Under the pieces are notes generated by a model that had not been told where the DNA came from, searched no databases, and saw only the letters and a program-made list of their open reading frames with translations. Of a DNA stretch of 12,209 nt, positions 1-6,385 are shown one piece after another; the stretch's first letter is position 1, and each line of letters starts with the position of its first letter. Location: positions 1-12,209 of the forward strand of contig UQTD01000059.1 of assembly GCA_900543845.1 (NCBI GenBank), given 5' to 3'. A program made the translations under genes and the position numbers. The DNA is from an uncultured Collinsella sp. Lineage in GTDB: Bacteria > Actinomycetota > Coriobacteriia > Coriobacteriales > Coriobacteriaceae.

Positions 1-827
1 GGCGCGGACTCGCGGGGGAGCGAGCGCACGTCGGCGTCCAGGCTGCGGCAAATCTGGCGCGAGTCGATGACGATGATCTTGCCTGCGCGGCGTGCCTCGG
101 CGTAACCGTCCAGATGAATTTTGAACCAGCTGTCCTCGAAGGCGGCATTGTGCGCCATATAGGGGTACTTCTTCATGAGCTTGAGCAGCTGCTTCTGCAG
201 CTCCTTGTTCTCGCGGAACGGCTTTTTGCCGTCGATGTCGTCCCAGGTGATGTGATGGATGTTCGATAGCGGCACATCCTCGCCGCGGTAGATGTCGGGC
301 AGGCCGCAGTAGTGCGCCTCGGCGTCATGCGGCACGGCGTCGCTGGTGAGATCCATGATCTCCCAGCCCACGTTGATGATGTAGCCGCGCTCGGGCGCGC
401 GACCGGTGGTCTCGATGTCGATGCCCAGCACCGTGCCTTGGATGGGCTTGCGGGCATAGGCTACGCCGAGTGCGTCGCGGTCACCGCGGATCTCGCGCAT
501 GACCGATGCGGCGGTACGCTTTTGCATCTTGCCGATGGCGGCGCAGGTGTCGGCGTCGGACAGGCCGCGCGAGAGCGTCGCGGGCGTCACGTTGCGCAGG
601 CGCGCCTCGCCAATCTGGTCGCACAGGTCGCGGTTGCGGTCGGCCAGGTCGCGCACAGTGGCAAAGTCAAAGCCGGGGTCGCCCTCGGCGGTAAAGTACT
701 CGGTCTCGAGCACCTTGAGGGCCTCCTCGCCCTTCTGACGCTCGGACTCCATGGCGCCGTGGTCGCCGTAGATAAACATGGGGATAAACGGCTGGCGTTC
801 GTATTCGAGTGCTTGCGATACGTTCAT
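1..827 (-). CDS. DnaQ-like (DEDD) 3'-5' exonuclease, 3' end beyond the left edge
   Basis: A continuous reading frame enters from the left edge and starts at ATG 825-827, giving 275 visible residues beginning MNVSQALEYE. An AAGGAG site lies 6 bases upstream of the start. Residues 135-142 read GIDIETTG, the Exo I motif of the DnaQ/DEDD exonuclease superfamily (metal ligands D137 and E139). Residues 226-232 read HNAAFED, matching Exo II with D232. The Exo III motif (HxxxD or YxxxD) should lie past the edge and cannot be checked. The family hydrolyses single nucleotides from DNA or RNA 3' ends; the substrate here is unknown. The ~130-residue charged N-terminal part before Exo I is not part of the usual epsilon-type domain and I do not recognise it. 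The gene diverges from the exporter at 999. Family assignment is solid, the specific role is not. Confidence 0.85.
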   Translation of the reverse strand, partial: MNVSQALEYERQPFIPMFIYGDHGAMESERQKGEEALKVLETEYFTAEGDPGFDFATVRDLADRNRDLCDQIGEARLRNVTPATLSRGLSDADTCAAIGKMQKRTAASVMREIRGDRDALGVAYARKPIQGTVLGIDIETTGRAPERGYIINVGWEIMDLTSDAVPHDAEAHYCGLPDIYRGEDVPLSNIHHITWDDIDGKKPFRENKELQKQLLKLMKKYPYMAHNAAFEDSWFKIHLDGYAEARRAGKIIVIDSRQICRSLDADVRSLPRESA

Positions 828-843
828 ATGCTGCTCCTTGGAT

Positions 844-863
844 GGGCCGCGTCACGCGGCTCG
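844..863. other. short hairpin in the exonuclease 5' leader
   Basis: Six-base arms GCCGCG and CGCGGC around a TCA loop, about 20 bases upstream of the exonuclease start codon. It would lie in that gene's untranslated leader if transcription starts farther upstream. No run of T follows, so it is not a terminator. Its role is unknown and it could be chance in GC-rich DNA. Confidence 0.3.
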
Positions 864-908
864 GGGTTACTGAGTTGTGGCGAGATGATAGTTTACCATG
901 GGCAACTA

Positions 909-936
909 TTGGCACCGCGCCCGGGACAACTACAAT
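909..936 (+). promoter_or_regulatory. candidate sigma-70 type promoter for the metal exporter
   Basis: TTGGCA (909-914) and TACAAT (931-936) are separated by 16 bases. Both are close to the -35 and -10 consensus, and they lie about 62 bases before the exporter start codon at 999. A second pair, TTGACC (944-949) and TACAAT (961-966), has only 11 bases between the boxes and is unlikely to work. No metal riboswitch fold was recognised in the short leader. Confidence 0.45.
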
Positions 937-998
937 ACCCTAGTTGACCGCTAGGACTTTTACAATGCTGCCGAAAGACACGAAAGGTTCCATCCGTC

Positions 999-2087
999 AT
1001 GGATTTACTGATTGATATTCTGCTCGACGCCGGTAAGGACACGCTGTCGTTGGTGCCGTTTTTGTTGGTGACGTATCTTGCCCTCGAGACACTTGAGCAC
1101 GTTGCGGGCGATCGCGTCAACGGCGCTATCAAGCGCGCCGGCGCCGCGGGTCCCGTAGTTGGCTCGCTGCTGGGCATGGTGCCGCAGTGCGGATTTTCGG
1201 CCATGGCAGCAACGCTGTACGCCGGCCGTGTCGTGACGCTGGGCACGCTGGTCGCCGTGTTCCTCTCGACCTCAGACGAGATGTTGCCGCTGTTGCTCGC
1301 CGAGCAAGTACCCGTGCAGACCATGGCGATGCTGCTCGCCTCGAAGGCGCTGATCGCTCTGGTCACGGGCTTTATCGTGGATGCGGCTATCCGCGGCCTT
1401 CGTCGTAATGCCCGCGCGCATGCGGCGATTCGCCGTACCGTGCTGGGGACCGCTGCCAATCCGGCCCATGTGAACTGCGCGCACGACGACCATACCGGGG
1501 GCGACATCATTGACGAAGTGGCCGAGGCGGGCGTAAGTGCCGATCACATTCACGAGCTGTGCGAACGCGATCATTGCGGCTGTGATGAAGACGAGGACGA
1601 GCACGGGCACGACCACGGCAACGACCATGGTCACGCGGACGAGCACGAGCACCACCACGGTCACAGCCACGACCACTCCCACGAGGGCGCGCCCGTTCTG
1701 TCGATCATCCGCAGCGCCATCACACACACCGTGCAGGTATCGGTATTCATTTTCCTGGTGACGCTGATTCTGGTCGCCGTGCTCGAGACCTTTGGCGAGT
1801 CCGCAATCGAGCAGTTCCTGCGCGGCAACGAGACGCTCGCCGTCCTGGGTTCGGCGCTTGTCGGGCTGATTCCCAATTGCTCGGCCAGCGTCGTTATTAC
1901 GCAGTTGTACCTCGAAGGCGCGCTGCAGCTGGCGCCGATGCTCGCCGGCACGCTCATTTCCGCTGGCGTGGGCTACCTAGTTCTGTTCCGCACCAACCGC
2001 AGCGCTCGCGAAAACGTCCTGTTCCTAATCATGATGTACGTTATCGGTGCGGGCTGGGGCCTCATCCTCTCCGCCTTCGGCCTCTAA
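999..2087 (+). CDS. putative manganese / heavy-metal exporter (ArsP_2-like membrane protein)
   Basis: A 362-residue membrane protein resembling the family labelled 'putative manganese transporter' or 'putative 10TM heavy-metal exporter'. Hydrophobic segments fall at about 15-33, 50-75, 80-100 and 108-130, then 240-264, 280-300, 310-330 and 338-362. The halves are joined by a hydrophilic loop (about 132-235) whose residues 202-228 are mostly His, Asp, Glu and Gly, a likely metal-binding stretch. The halves carry matching motifs, GMVPQCGFSA (59-68) and GLIPNCSASV (289-298), suggesting an internal duplication with a Pro-x-Cys element in each repeat. The family is predicted to export divalent metal; the substrate cannot be read from sequence. 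A purine-rich site (GAAAGG) lies about 12 bases before the ATG. The gene stands alone between divergent and convergent neighbours and ends at a strong terminator. Confidence 0.82.
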   Translation: MDLLIDILLDAGKDTLSLVPFLLVTYLALETLEHVAGDRVNGAIKRAGAAGPVVGSLLGMVPQCGFSAMAATLYAGRVVTLGTLVAVFLSTSDEMLPLLLAEQVPVQTMAMLLASKALIALVTGFIVDAAIRGLRRNARAHAAIRRTVLGTAANPAHVNCAHDDHTGGDIIDEVAEAGVSADHIHELCERDHCGCDEDEDEHGHDHGNDHGHADEHEHHHGHSHDHSHEGAPVLSIIRSAITHTVQVSVFIFLVTLILVAVLETFGESAIEQFLRGNETLAVLGSALVGLIPNCSASVVITQLYLEGALQLAPMLAGTLISAGVGYLVLFRTNRSARENVLFLIMMYVIGAGWGLILSAFGL

Positions 2088-2097
2088 GTAGGACTAA

Positions 2098-2173
2098 CAA
2101 AACGGGCTTTAAAATAGCCATGCTCGGCGCCGGCGCAATGCGGCGACGCATGGCATTTTGAAGCCCGTTTTTT
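2098..2173 (+). terminator. rho-independent terminator of the exporter gene
   Basis: A long imperfect stem pairs AACGGGCTT (2101-2109) with AAGCCCGTT (2161-2169). It continues inward as AAAAT-GCCATGC (2111-2123) against GCATGGC-ATTTT (2148-2159). The right arm runs into TTTTTTG. It begins about 10 bases after the exporter stop codon. The left flank has A's that read as T's on the minus strand, so it may also catch minus-strand transcripts. Confidence 0.85.
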
Positions 2174-2205
2174 GTTGAGCCATGGATCCTGAGCGCTCGT
2201 ACCGC

Positions 2206-2252
2206 TCAAAACAAAAAGGCAGATTTCCGGGCATATCCCAAAAATCTACCTT
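2206..2252 (-). terminator. rho-independent terminator of the DUF308-DUF188 operon
   Basis: On the minus strand GGTAGATTT (2250-2242) pairs with AAATCTGCC (2226-2218), one G-T pair apart from perfect, followed by TTTTTGTTTT. It starts within a few bases of the DUF188 stop codon. It sits back to back with the exporter terminator, so the two convergent units are insulated from each other. Confidence 0.85.
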
Positions 2253-2254
2253 GT

Positions 2255-2737
2255 TTAGCGTAACAGCTCGGTGAGGTTGCGTTTAAAGCGGGCTCGGTCC
2301 TCACTGGTGAAGGCTGCCGGACCGCGGGTGCGTCCCCCGGCGCGGCGCACCTTCTTTTCCTCGTGGCGAATAAACAGTTGCATGTCGATGGTCGCCTTAT
2401 CGTAGACGCGCCCGCGCACGCCAATGGCGGCGGCATCGCGTCCGAGCACCATGCTCGCCAGGCCAATGTCCTGCGTCACGACCACGTCGCCAGCCTGCAG
2501 GCGCTCGATAATGGCAAAGTCGGCGCTATCGGCTCCCACGCTCACATCGAGCGTCGTGACCCAAAAGCCCCGACGCGCATGCTCGGCGTCGCGCGGATCG
2601 TCGCGGCGAATGTGGCGCTCCAGGTTTTGCGTGCTGTTGCCGGCGATAACGACGGCGACGCCCGCCCTCCGCGCGCAGTCAATCGACTCGCGTGTGACCG
2701 GGCAGGCGTCGGCATCAATAAAAAGCGTCTTTGGCAT
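2255..2737 (-). CDS. YaiI/YqxD family protein (DUF188, UPF0178)
   Basis: A 160-residue protein beginning MPKTLFIDADACPV. The FIDADACPV motif (6-14, with D8, D10 and C12), GADSAD (68-73) and VTQDIGLA (87-94) are the conserved acidic blocks of the YaiI/YqxD family. This is a PIN-like fold in which clustered Asp residues resemble a nuclease metal site. Biochemical function is not established for the family. The length is typical (about 150-160). The start codon follows immediately after the TAG stop of the upstream membrane-protein gene (TAG 2740-2738, ATG 2737-2735). This indicates one transcript and probable translational coupling, since there is no separate spacer for a ribosome site. The C-terminus is Arg-rich, as is common in the family. 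Confidence 0.9.
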   Translation of the reverse strand: MPKTLFIDADACPVTRESIDCARRAGVAVVIAGNSTQNLERHIRRDDPRDAEHARRGFWVTTLDVSVGADSADFAIIERLQAGDVVVTQDIGLASMVLGRDAAAIGVRGRVYDKATIDMQLFIRHEEKKVRRAGGRTRGPAAFTSEDRARFKRNLTELLR

Positions 2738-3340
2738 CTAGCGCACCAGTTTGCCAAATTGAATGGCGCGAACAATCAGCGTCACGCCAAACACCAGCAG
2801 CGCGGCACCACTAAAGATGACGAGCATCTTGGCCGACCACAGCGGATAGATAAACACGAACATGCCCGCGATGATGGAGAGTGCACCGCTCAGGATGGCG
2901 AGGGCGCGGTTGGCGGAAAGCTCGGATTCCAGAATCGACATGACGCCCTCGACGATCCAGCCAAAGCCGGCGACGACTACTACAAGCGTGGTGAGCGTCG
3001 CGGTCGAGAAGGCCTGGTTGCGCAGGATTATGACGCCGCCCAGAATGATGAGCAGGTTGGAGATGATGCTCGTAACGCGCCAGCCGGTGGGCAGCAGCGG
3101 CTCGAAAACAGCGGTAAACAGCCTGATCGCGGCCGTGATCACAAAGTAGAAGCCCAAGACGGTCGTTAGGAAGACGAGGGACTTGGCGGGCGCAAACAGC
3201 AGTGCGATGCCGGCGACGAGCGCTAAGACGCCCGTGATGGCGTAAATCCAGCGCACGGCCTTGACGGCCTTGCCTGCCATGCTTTTCTCGTCAAATCCAA
3301 ACGCGCTCGATTGCTTGTCATCGTTCTTAAAGATGCCCAT
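2738..3340 (-). CDS. HdeD family membrane protein (DUF308)
   Basis: A 200-residue integral membrane protein. After a polar N-terminus of about 28 residues, six hydrophobic segments lie near 31-51, 55-77, 90-107, 113-135, 147-165 and 170-191. They form two- to three-helix repeats separated by short polar turns, the pattern of the DUF308/HdeD family. In Escherichia coli HdeD is linked to acid resistance, but most actinobacterial members have no assigned role, and none is implied here. AAGGAG lies 5 bases before the ATG. The gene is first of a two-gene operon with the DUF188 gene that abuts its stop codon. No convincing promoter was found upstream, although a GATACT box occurs near 3385-3390 on the minus strand. 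Confidence 0.85.
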   Translation of the reverse strand: MGIFKNDDKQSSAFGFDEKSMAGKAVKAVRWIYAITGVLALVAGIALLFAPAKSLVFLTTVLGFYFVITAAIRLFTAVFEPLLPTGWRVTSIISNLLIILGGVIILRNQAFSTATLTTLVVVVAGFGWIVEGVMSILESELSANRALAILSGALSIIAGMFVFIYPLWSAKMLVIFSGAALLVFGVTLIVRAIQFGKLVR

Positions 3341-3575
3341 GATGTCTCCTTTCCGTGCGGCGTAAGCCGTAGCTCTTGCAACCAGTATCGCCCAAGGGCG
3401 CCGTCGCGTGGGGCGGAAAGGGCGAATGGGAGCCTCACCTTCCCGAATTGTTATCTTTGTTCCCGTTTGGATGTGGGATATTCAACAGATGTAGAACATT
3501 GCGGCTCTGTTCGTTATTGCCTACGTTTTAGGTTAGATTTTCTTAAGGACAATTGGCTTTTATTGAGGGGTCCCT

Positions 3576-4247
3576 ATGAACGAAACAGTTCCCGCAGCGC
3601 CGGTAAGCGCCGAGTCGATGGCAAAGCAGGGTTGCGAAAAGCTTGGCCTGGACACGTTTGACACGCTGGTCCGCCGCGCCCGCACGTGCCGCCGATTTGA
3701 CGAGTCCATGCGCGTACCGCGCGAGTTTTTGCTCGAGCTGGCGGAGCTGGCACACCTGGCCCCTTGCGGCGCCAATGCTCAGCGCCTGCGTTTTCATGTG
3801 GTGAGCGGTGCCGAGGACTGCGCGCGCGTGTTTGACGAGCTCGCGTGGGCCGGTGCGCTCAAGGATTGGCCGGGTCCCGATGAGGGCGAGCGCCCGACCG
3901 GCTACATCGCGATTCTTGCCGAGCGCGCTGTTCCGGGTAAGCCCGCCGCGCCCATCACCGAGGTCGACACCGGCATTGCCGCCCAGACGATGATGCTCGC
4001 CGCTCGCAGCGCCACGCCCGAGGTGGCGGCATGCATGTTCAAGGCCTTTACGCCCCGTGCAATCGACGCCATGGGGCTCGATAACGACAAATACGAGCTC
4101 AAGCTGATCATGGCTTTTGGCGTGCCAGCCGAGACGCAGGTGATCGATGCGATCGACTCCAACCCGGATGGCTCTATCAATTACTGGCGCGATGAGGCGC
4201 AGGTGCATCACGTGCCCAAGCGTCCGCTTGCCGACGTGCTGCTGTAG
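3576..4247 (+). CDS. nitroreductase family protein
   Basis: A 223-residue FMN-dependent nitroreductase-fold protein. RRARTCRRF (33-41) fits the N-terminal Arg-rich FMN phosphate motif. APCGANAQ (62-69) is the family's 'AP-S-G-x-N-x-Q' cofactor loop with Cys replacing the common Ser. The helix DTGIAAQTMMLAAR (131-144) is the usual dimer-interface segment. Family members use NAD(P)H to reduce nitroaromatics, quinones or other small molecules; the physiological substrate is unknown. The C-terminal YWRDEAQVHHVPKR block (203-216) is seen in a subgroup of anaerobe nitroreductases as I recall them. GAGGGG lies 5 bases before the ATG. It heads a rightward group with two histidine phosphatases; there is no terminator between, so co-transcription is plausible but not certain. 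Confidence 0.85.
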   Translation: MNETVPAAPVSAESMAKQGCEKLGLDTFDTLVRRARTCRRFDESMRVPREFLLELAELAHLAPCGANAQRLRFHVVSGAEDCARVFDELAWAGALKDWPGPDEGERPTGYIAILAERAVPGKPAAPITEVDTGIAAQTMMLAARSATPEVAACMFKAFTPRAIDAMGLDNDKYELKLIMAFGVPAETQVIDAIDSNPDGSINYWRDEAQVHHVPKRPLADVLL

Positions 4248-4280
4248 TTGCGCGTCGTTGCGGCGCGATCCGGCGGCAAA

Positions 4281-4315
4281 ACCACCACAAAGGTGCCCGT
4301 CTCCTTCGTGGTGAT
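4281..4315. other. intergenic hairpin between nitroreductase and first phosphatase
   Basis: A 13-base arm (4281-4293) pairs with 4303-4315 with 11 of 13 matches around a 9-base loop. It lacks a trailing T run, so it is not a standard intrinsic terminator. It could be an RNA processing or stability element within the transcript, or a copy of an intergenic palindromic repeat. It lies just upstream of the GGAGGG site of the next gene. Confidence 0.45.
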
Positions 4316-4330
4316 GCGAGGGGAGGGCGT

Positions 4331-4873
4331 GTGGCCGATCTGTATTTGGTGCGGCATGGGCAGACCGAGCTCAATGTGAAGAACATTTTGCAGGGCTGGC
4401 ACGATTCGCCGCTTACGGCGCGCGGGCGCGAGCAAGCGCTGGCGACGCGTGCGGCGTTCGAGGACCGCGGCGTGACCTTTGACCATGTGTATTCGTCTCC
4501 GTTGGGGCGGGCGCGGTGTACGGCCGAGCTGATCGTTGGCGAGGGCCGTTCCATAGAACTGGTCGATGAACTGCGCGAGTGGCATTTGGGTTCGTTGGAG
4601 GGCACATCAAACCGTGAGATGCCGGCGCAACCCTGGGGCGATTATCCGGTTGCCTTTGGTGGCGAGTCGGAAAGTGAGCTTCGCGCACGTATGGTCGCGG
4701 CACTGTCCCGCATCATGTCCCGACCCCGGCACAACTGCGTGTTGGCCGTCTCCCACGGCTCAGCCTGCCAGGAGTTTCTTAGATGCGTGACTGGCGGGGG
4801 AGAGCAGCCCGACAACGGTGCCGTGCTTCATTTTGGCTATTGCGACGGGGCGTTTTCGCTCTTGGGTTGGTAA
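4331..4873 (+). CDS. histidine phosphatase family protein (GpmB-like), copy 1
   Basis: A 180-residue protein of the histidine phosphatase (phosphoglycerate-mutase-like) superfamily. LVRHGQT (6-12) contains the phospho-accepting H9. R60 in SSPLGRARCTAEL, E83 in LREW and H142 in VSHGSA complete the usual Arg/Glu/His active site. All expected catalytic residues are present, so it is probably active on a small phosphate ester. The chosen start is GTG 4331; GGAGGG at 4322-4327 is only 3 bases away, rather close, and no better ATG exists upstream. It is followed after 18 bases by a paralogue. Substrate is unknown. Members of this family act as phosphatases for sugar phosphates, cobalamin precursors, or phosphoserine. 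Confidence 0.85.
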   Translation: MADLYLVRHGQTELNVKNILQGWHDSPLTARGREQALATRAAFEDRGVTFDHVYSSPLGRARCTAELIVGEGRSIELVDELREWHLGSLEGTSNREMPAQPWGDYPVAFGGESESELRARMVAALSRIMSRPRHNCVLAVSHGSACQEFLRCVTGGGEQPDNGAVLHFGYCDGAFSLLGW

Positions 4874-4891
4874 CAAACGAAAGGACCCCCT

Positions 4892-5527
4892 ATGAATAAA
4901 GACCTGTATCTGGTCCGTCATGGACAGACGATATTTAATCTCAAGCGCATTATTCAGGGCTGGAGTGACTCGCCGCTTACGCAGTTGGGATGCGACCAGG
5001 CGGCGCGTGCCGGCATGTTCTTGCGTGCGCGCGGCATTGAACCCGACCATGCCTACACCTCCACGCTTCATCGCACCGAGCAGACTATCGCCAACTTGTG
5101 GCCGGGCTTGGCGTACGAGCGCCTGGACGGCCTGCGTGAGTGGTTCTTTGGCGACTTTGAGGCCGAGCGCGTGATGCTCATGCCCGAGCGCCCGTGGCGC
5201 GACTTCTATTGCCAGTTTGGCGGCGAGGGCCAGATGCAAGTGCGCGAGCGCATGGTGGCGACGTTGACCGAGCTTATGCAGCGTCCGGACCATACGTGCG
5301 TGCTCGCGGTAAGCCATGGCTCGGCTATCAAGGAGTTCATGGATCACGTGAAGGGCGCGGCGGCAGACGAGCGCGACCGTGTGCCGGGCAACTGCTCGGT
5401 GTTGCACTTTACGTTTGATGATGCGACCGATACGTTTGAACTGGTTGAGATCTTTACGCAGGAAGACTACGCGCGCGAGCTGGGGCTTGAGCCGCTCGCG
5501 GCGGCAGCGGGTCCGCAGCGTGGATAA
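4892..5527 (+). CDS. histidine phosphatase family protein (GpmB-like), copy 2
   Basis: A 211-residue paralogue of the preceding gene. LVRHGQT (8-14) carries H10; R61 in STLHRTEQT, E83 in LREW and H142 in VSHGSA match the active-site pattern of copy 1. Shared blocks QGW-DSPLT, LREW--G--E, RPW-D----FGGE, RMVA-L and LAVSHGSA--EF show an old tandem duplication. Copy 2 has about 25 extra C-terminal residues, rich in Ala, Glu and Gly. AAAGGA at 4880-4885 lies 6 bases before the ATG, and the gap to copy 1 is 18 bases, so they form one operon. A stem-loop terminator follows. Because serC and serA are nearby and no classical serB is present, a phosphoserine phosphatase role is a reasonable but untested idea. 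Confidence 0.87.
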   Translation: MNKDLYLVRHGQTIFNLKRIIQGWSDSPLTQLGCDQAARAGMFLRARGIEPDHAYTSTLHRTEQTIANLWPGLAYERLDGLREWFFGDFEAERVMLMPERPWRDFYCQFGGEGQMQVRERMVATLTELMQRPDHTCVLAVSHGSAIKEFMDHVKGAAADERDRVPGNCSVLHFTFDDATDTFELVEIFTQEDYARELGLEPLAAAAGPQRG

Positions 5528-5572
5528 CGCTGGTGTTGCGGCGCGGTTTGCCGGCGTAATTGTTTGATGCGA

Positions 5573-5622
5573 AAGGGGCGGAGATGCATGCATTTGCTGC
5601 ATCTCCGCCCCTTGTTTGTTTG
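5573..5622 (+). terminator. strong rho-independent terminator after the phosphatase pair
   Basis: A perfect 16-base stem (5573-5588 with 5598-5613, arms AAGGGGCGGAGATGCA and complement) encloses a 9-base loop and is followed by GTTTGTTT. It sits about 45 bases after the copy 2 stop codon. The minus-strand operon ending at 5657 converges on it, and AA-rich flanks suggest it may partly serve both directions. Confidence 0.88.
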
Positions 5623-5656
5623 GATGCCGGGTTTTTCAGCTTCGCGTTTGAGTCCG

Positions 5657-6346
5657 CTAGAACCGCGAGATCTGGTGAGTGAGCAGGCCCGTCGGGACCT
5701 GCGGTGCGCCGCCGGCGACCTGCGCGGCGGGGAATAACGCGGCCACGGTAAAGTTGAACGGCTCCTTGCCGGTGTACGTTCCGGCAGCACGGGCCTCATC
5801 GGTTAGCAGCTGCGACGCCCCGGTCAGAGCGGCGGCGTAGGCGGGGTCGTCGGCCAGTGCCGGCTCCGGTGCTTGGTCGAGCATAGCGCGGATGGCCCCG
5901 ACGGCGTCCTCGCGCTTGACCTCCCACACACGGTGCGTAATGCCGGCGGGGTCGGTGACGGCATAGAGCGAAGCGCCCTCTTTGGCGGCGCCGAGGATGA
6001 TATCCATGACGGGCGAGGCTTCGTAGGCGAGCGACACGGGGCGCGGCTGCACCTTGAGCTCGGCGATCGCGTGCGCAGCGGCGAGTGCGTCGACGTTCTC
6101 GGCGGCAGCCTCGTCGCTGCCCGTCAGCACGTTAACCGGGCAAATCGCCACGACACCCGTCACGCGACCCGGCTCTCCCGAGCATTCGTACACGTAATAC
6201 GCCGCACCCGGATCTTTGAGCATCAGGCCGTCGGCAATGGCACCGCGCAGGGCATCGTTGCCGCTCAGGATACCGCCCATCGCAGGCAGCGCCTCGAGCA
6301 CGCGGTCCTGAGCCGGTCGGATGCAGGGAAACGGAAGTGCTTTCAT
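5657..6346 (-). CDS. shortened DUF1015-like protein
   Basis: A 229-residue protein whose segments align, from memory, with the much longer (about 400 residues) DUF1015 family. FPCIRP (6-11) matches the N-terminal 'FKGIRP'. YYVYEC (50-55) followed by GRVTGVVAI (60-68) matches 'YYVYR...GlvA'. SLAYEASPVMDIILGAAKEG (105-124) and THRVWEV (137-143) match 'FLTYRDNPEIDALIDAA...HRLWRV'. YTGKEPFNFTVAALFPAAQV (191-210) matches the 'YNYFLAVLFPADQL' region. The conserved IADGHHR motif and the HE-containing middle are missing; the corresponding place reads LADDPAYAAAL (164-174). It may therefore be a degenerate or repurposed member. It follows the M20 peptidase gene after 39 bases, with an AGGA site 6 bases before ATG, so the two share a transcript. 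The family's function is unknown, but it often neighbours serA/serC. Confidence 0.65.
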   Translation of the reverse strand: MKALPFPCIRPAQDRVLEALPAMGGILSGNDALRGAIADGLMLKDPGAAYYVYECSGEPGRVTGVVAICPVNVLTGSDEAAAENVDALAAAHAIAELKVQPRPVSLAYEASPVMDIILGAAKEGASLYAVTDPAGITHRVWEVKREDAVGAIRAMLDQAPEPALADDPAYAAALTGASQLLTDEARAAGTYTGKEPFNFTVAALFPAAQVAGGAPQVPTGLLTHQISRF

Positions 6347-6385
6347 GGACGGTCCTAACGTGTGAGTCGGTTTGTTCGCGGCTTA

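Noticed and set aside
944..966. TTGACC and TACAAT as a promoter for the exporter
   Set aside because: The 11-base spacing is too short; the pair at 909-936 with 16 bases fits better.
1609..1680. Tandem CAC/GAC-rich tract looking like a DNA repeat
   Set aside because: It is explained by the His/Asp/Glu-rich loop of the exporter protein; the units are irregular.
1272..1727. 151-codon minus-strand frame with Val-rich runs
   Set aside because: It is the shadow of the histidine-rich loop of the exporter; the Val runs are the complement of His/Asp codons.
4760..5602. 280-codon minus-strand frame
   Set aside because: It is antisense to the second histidine phosphatase and crosses its terminator; no domain was seen.
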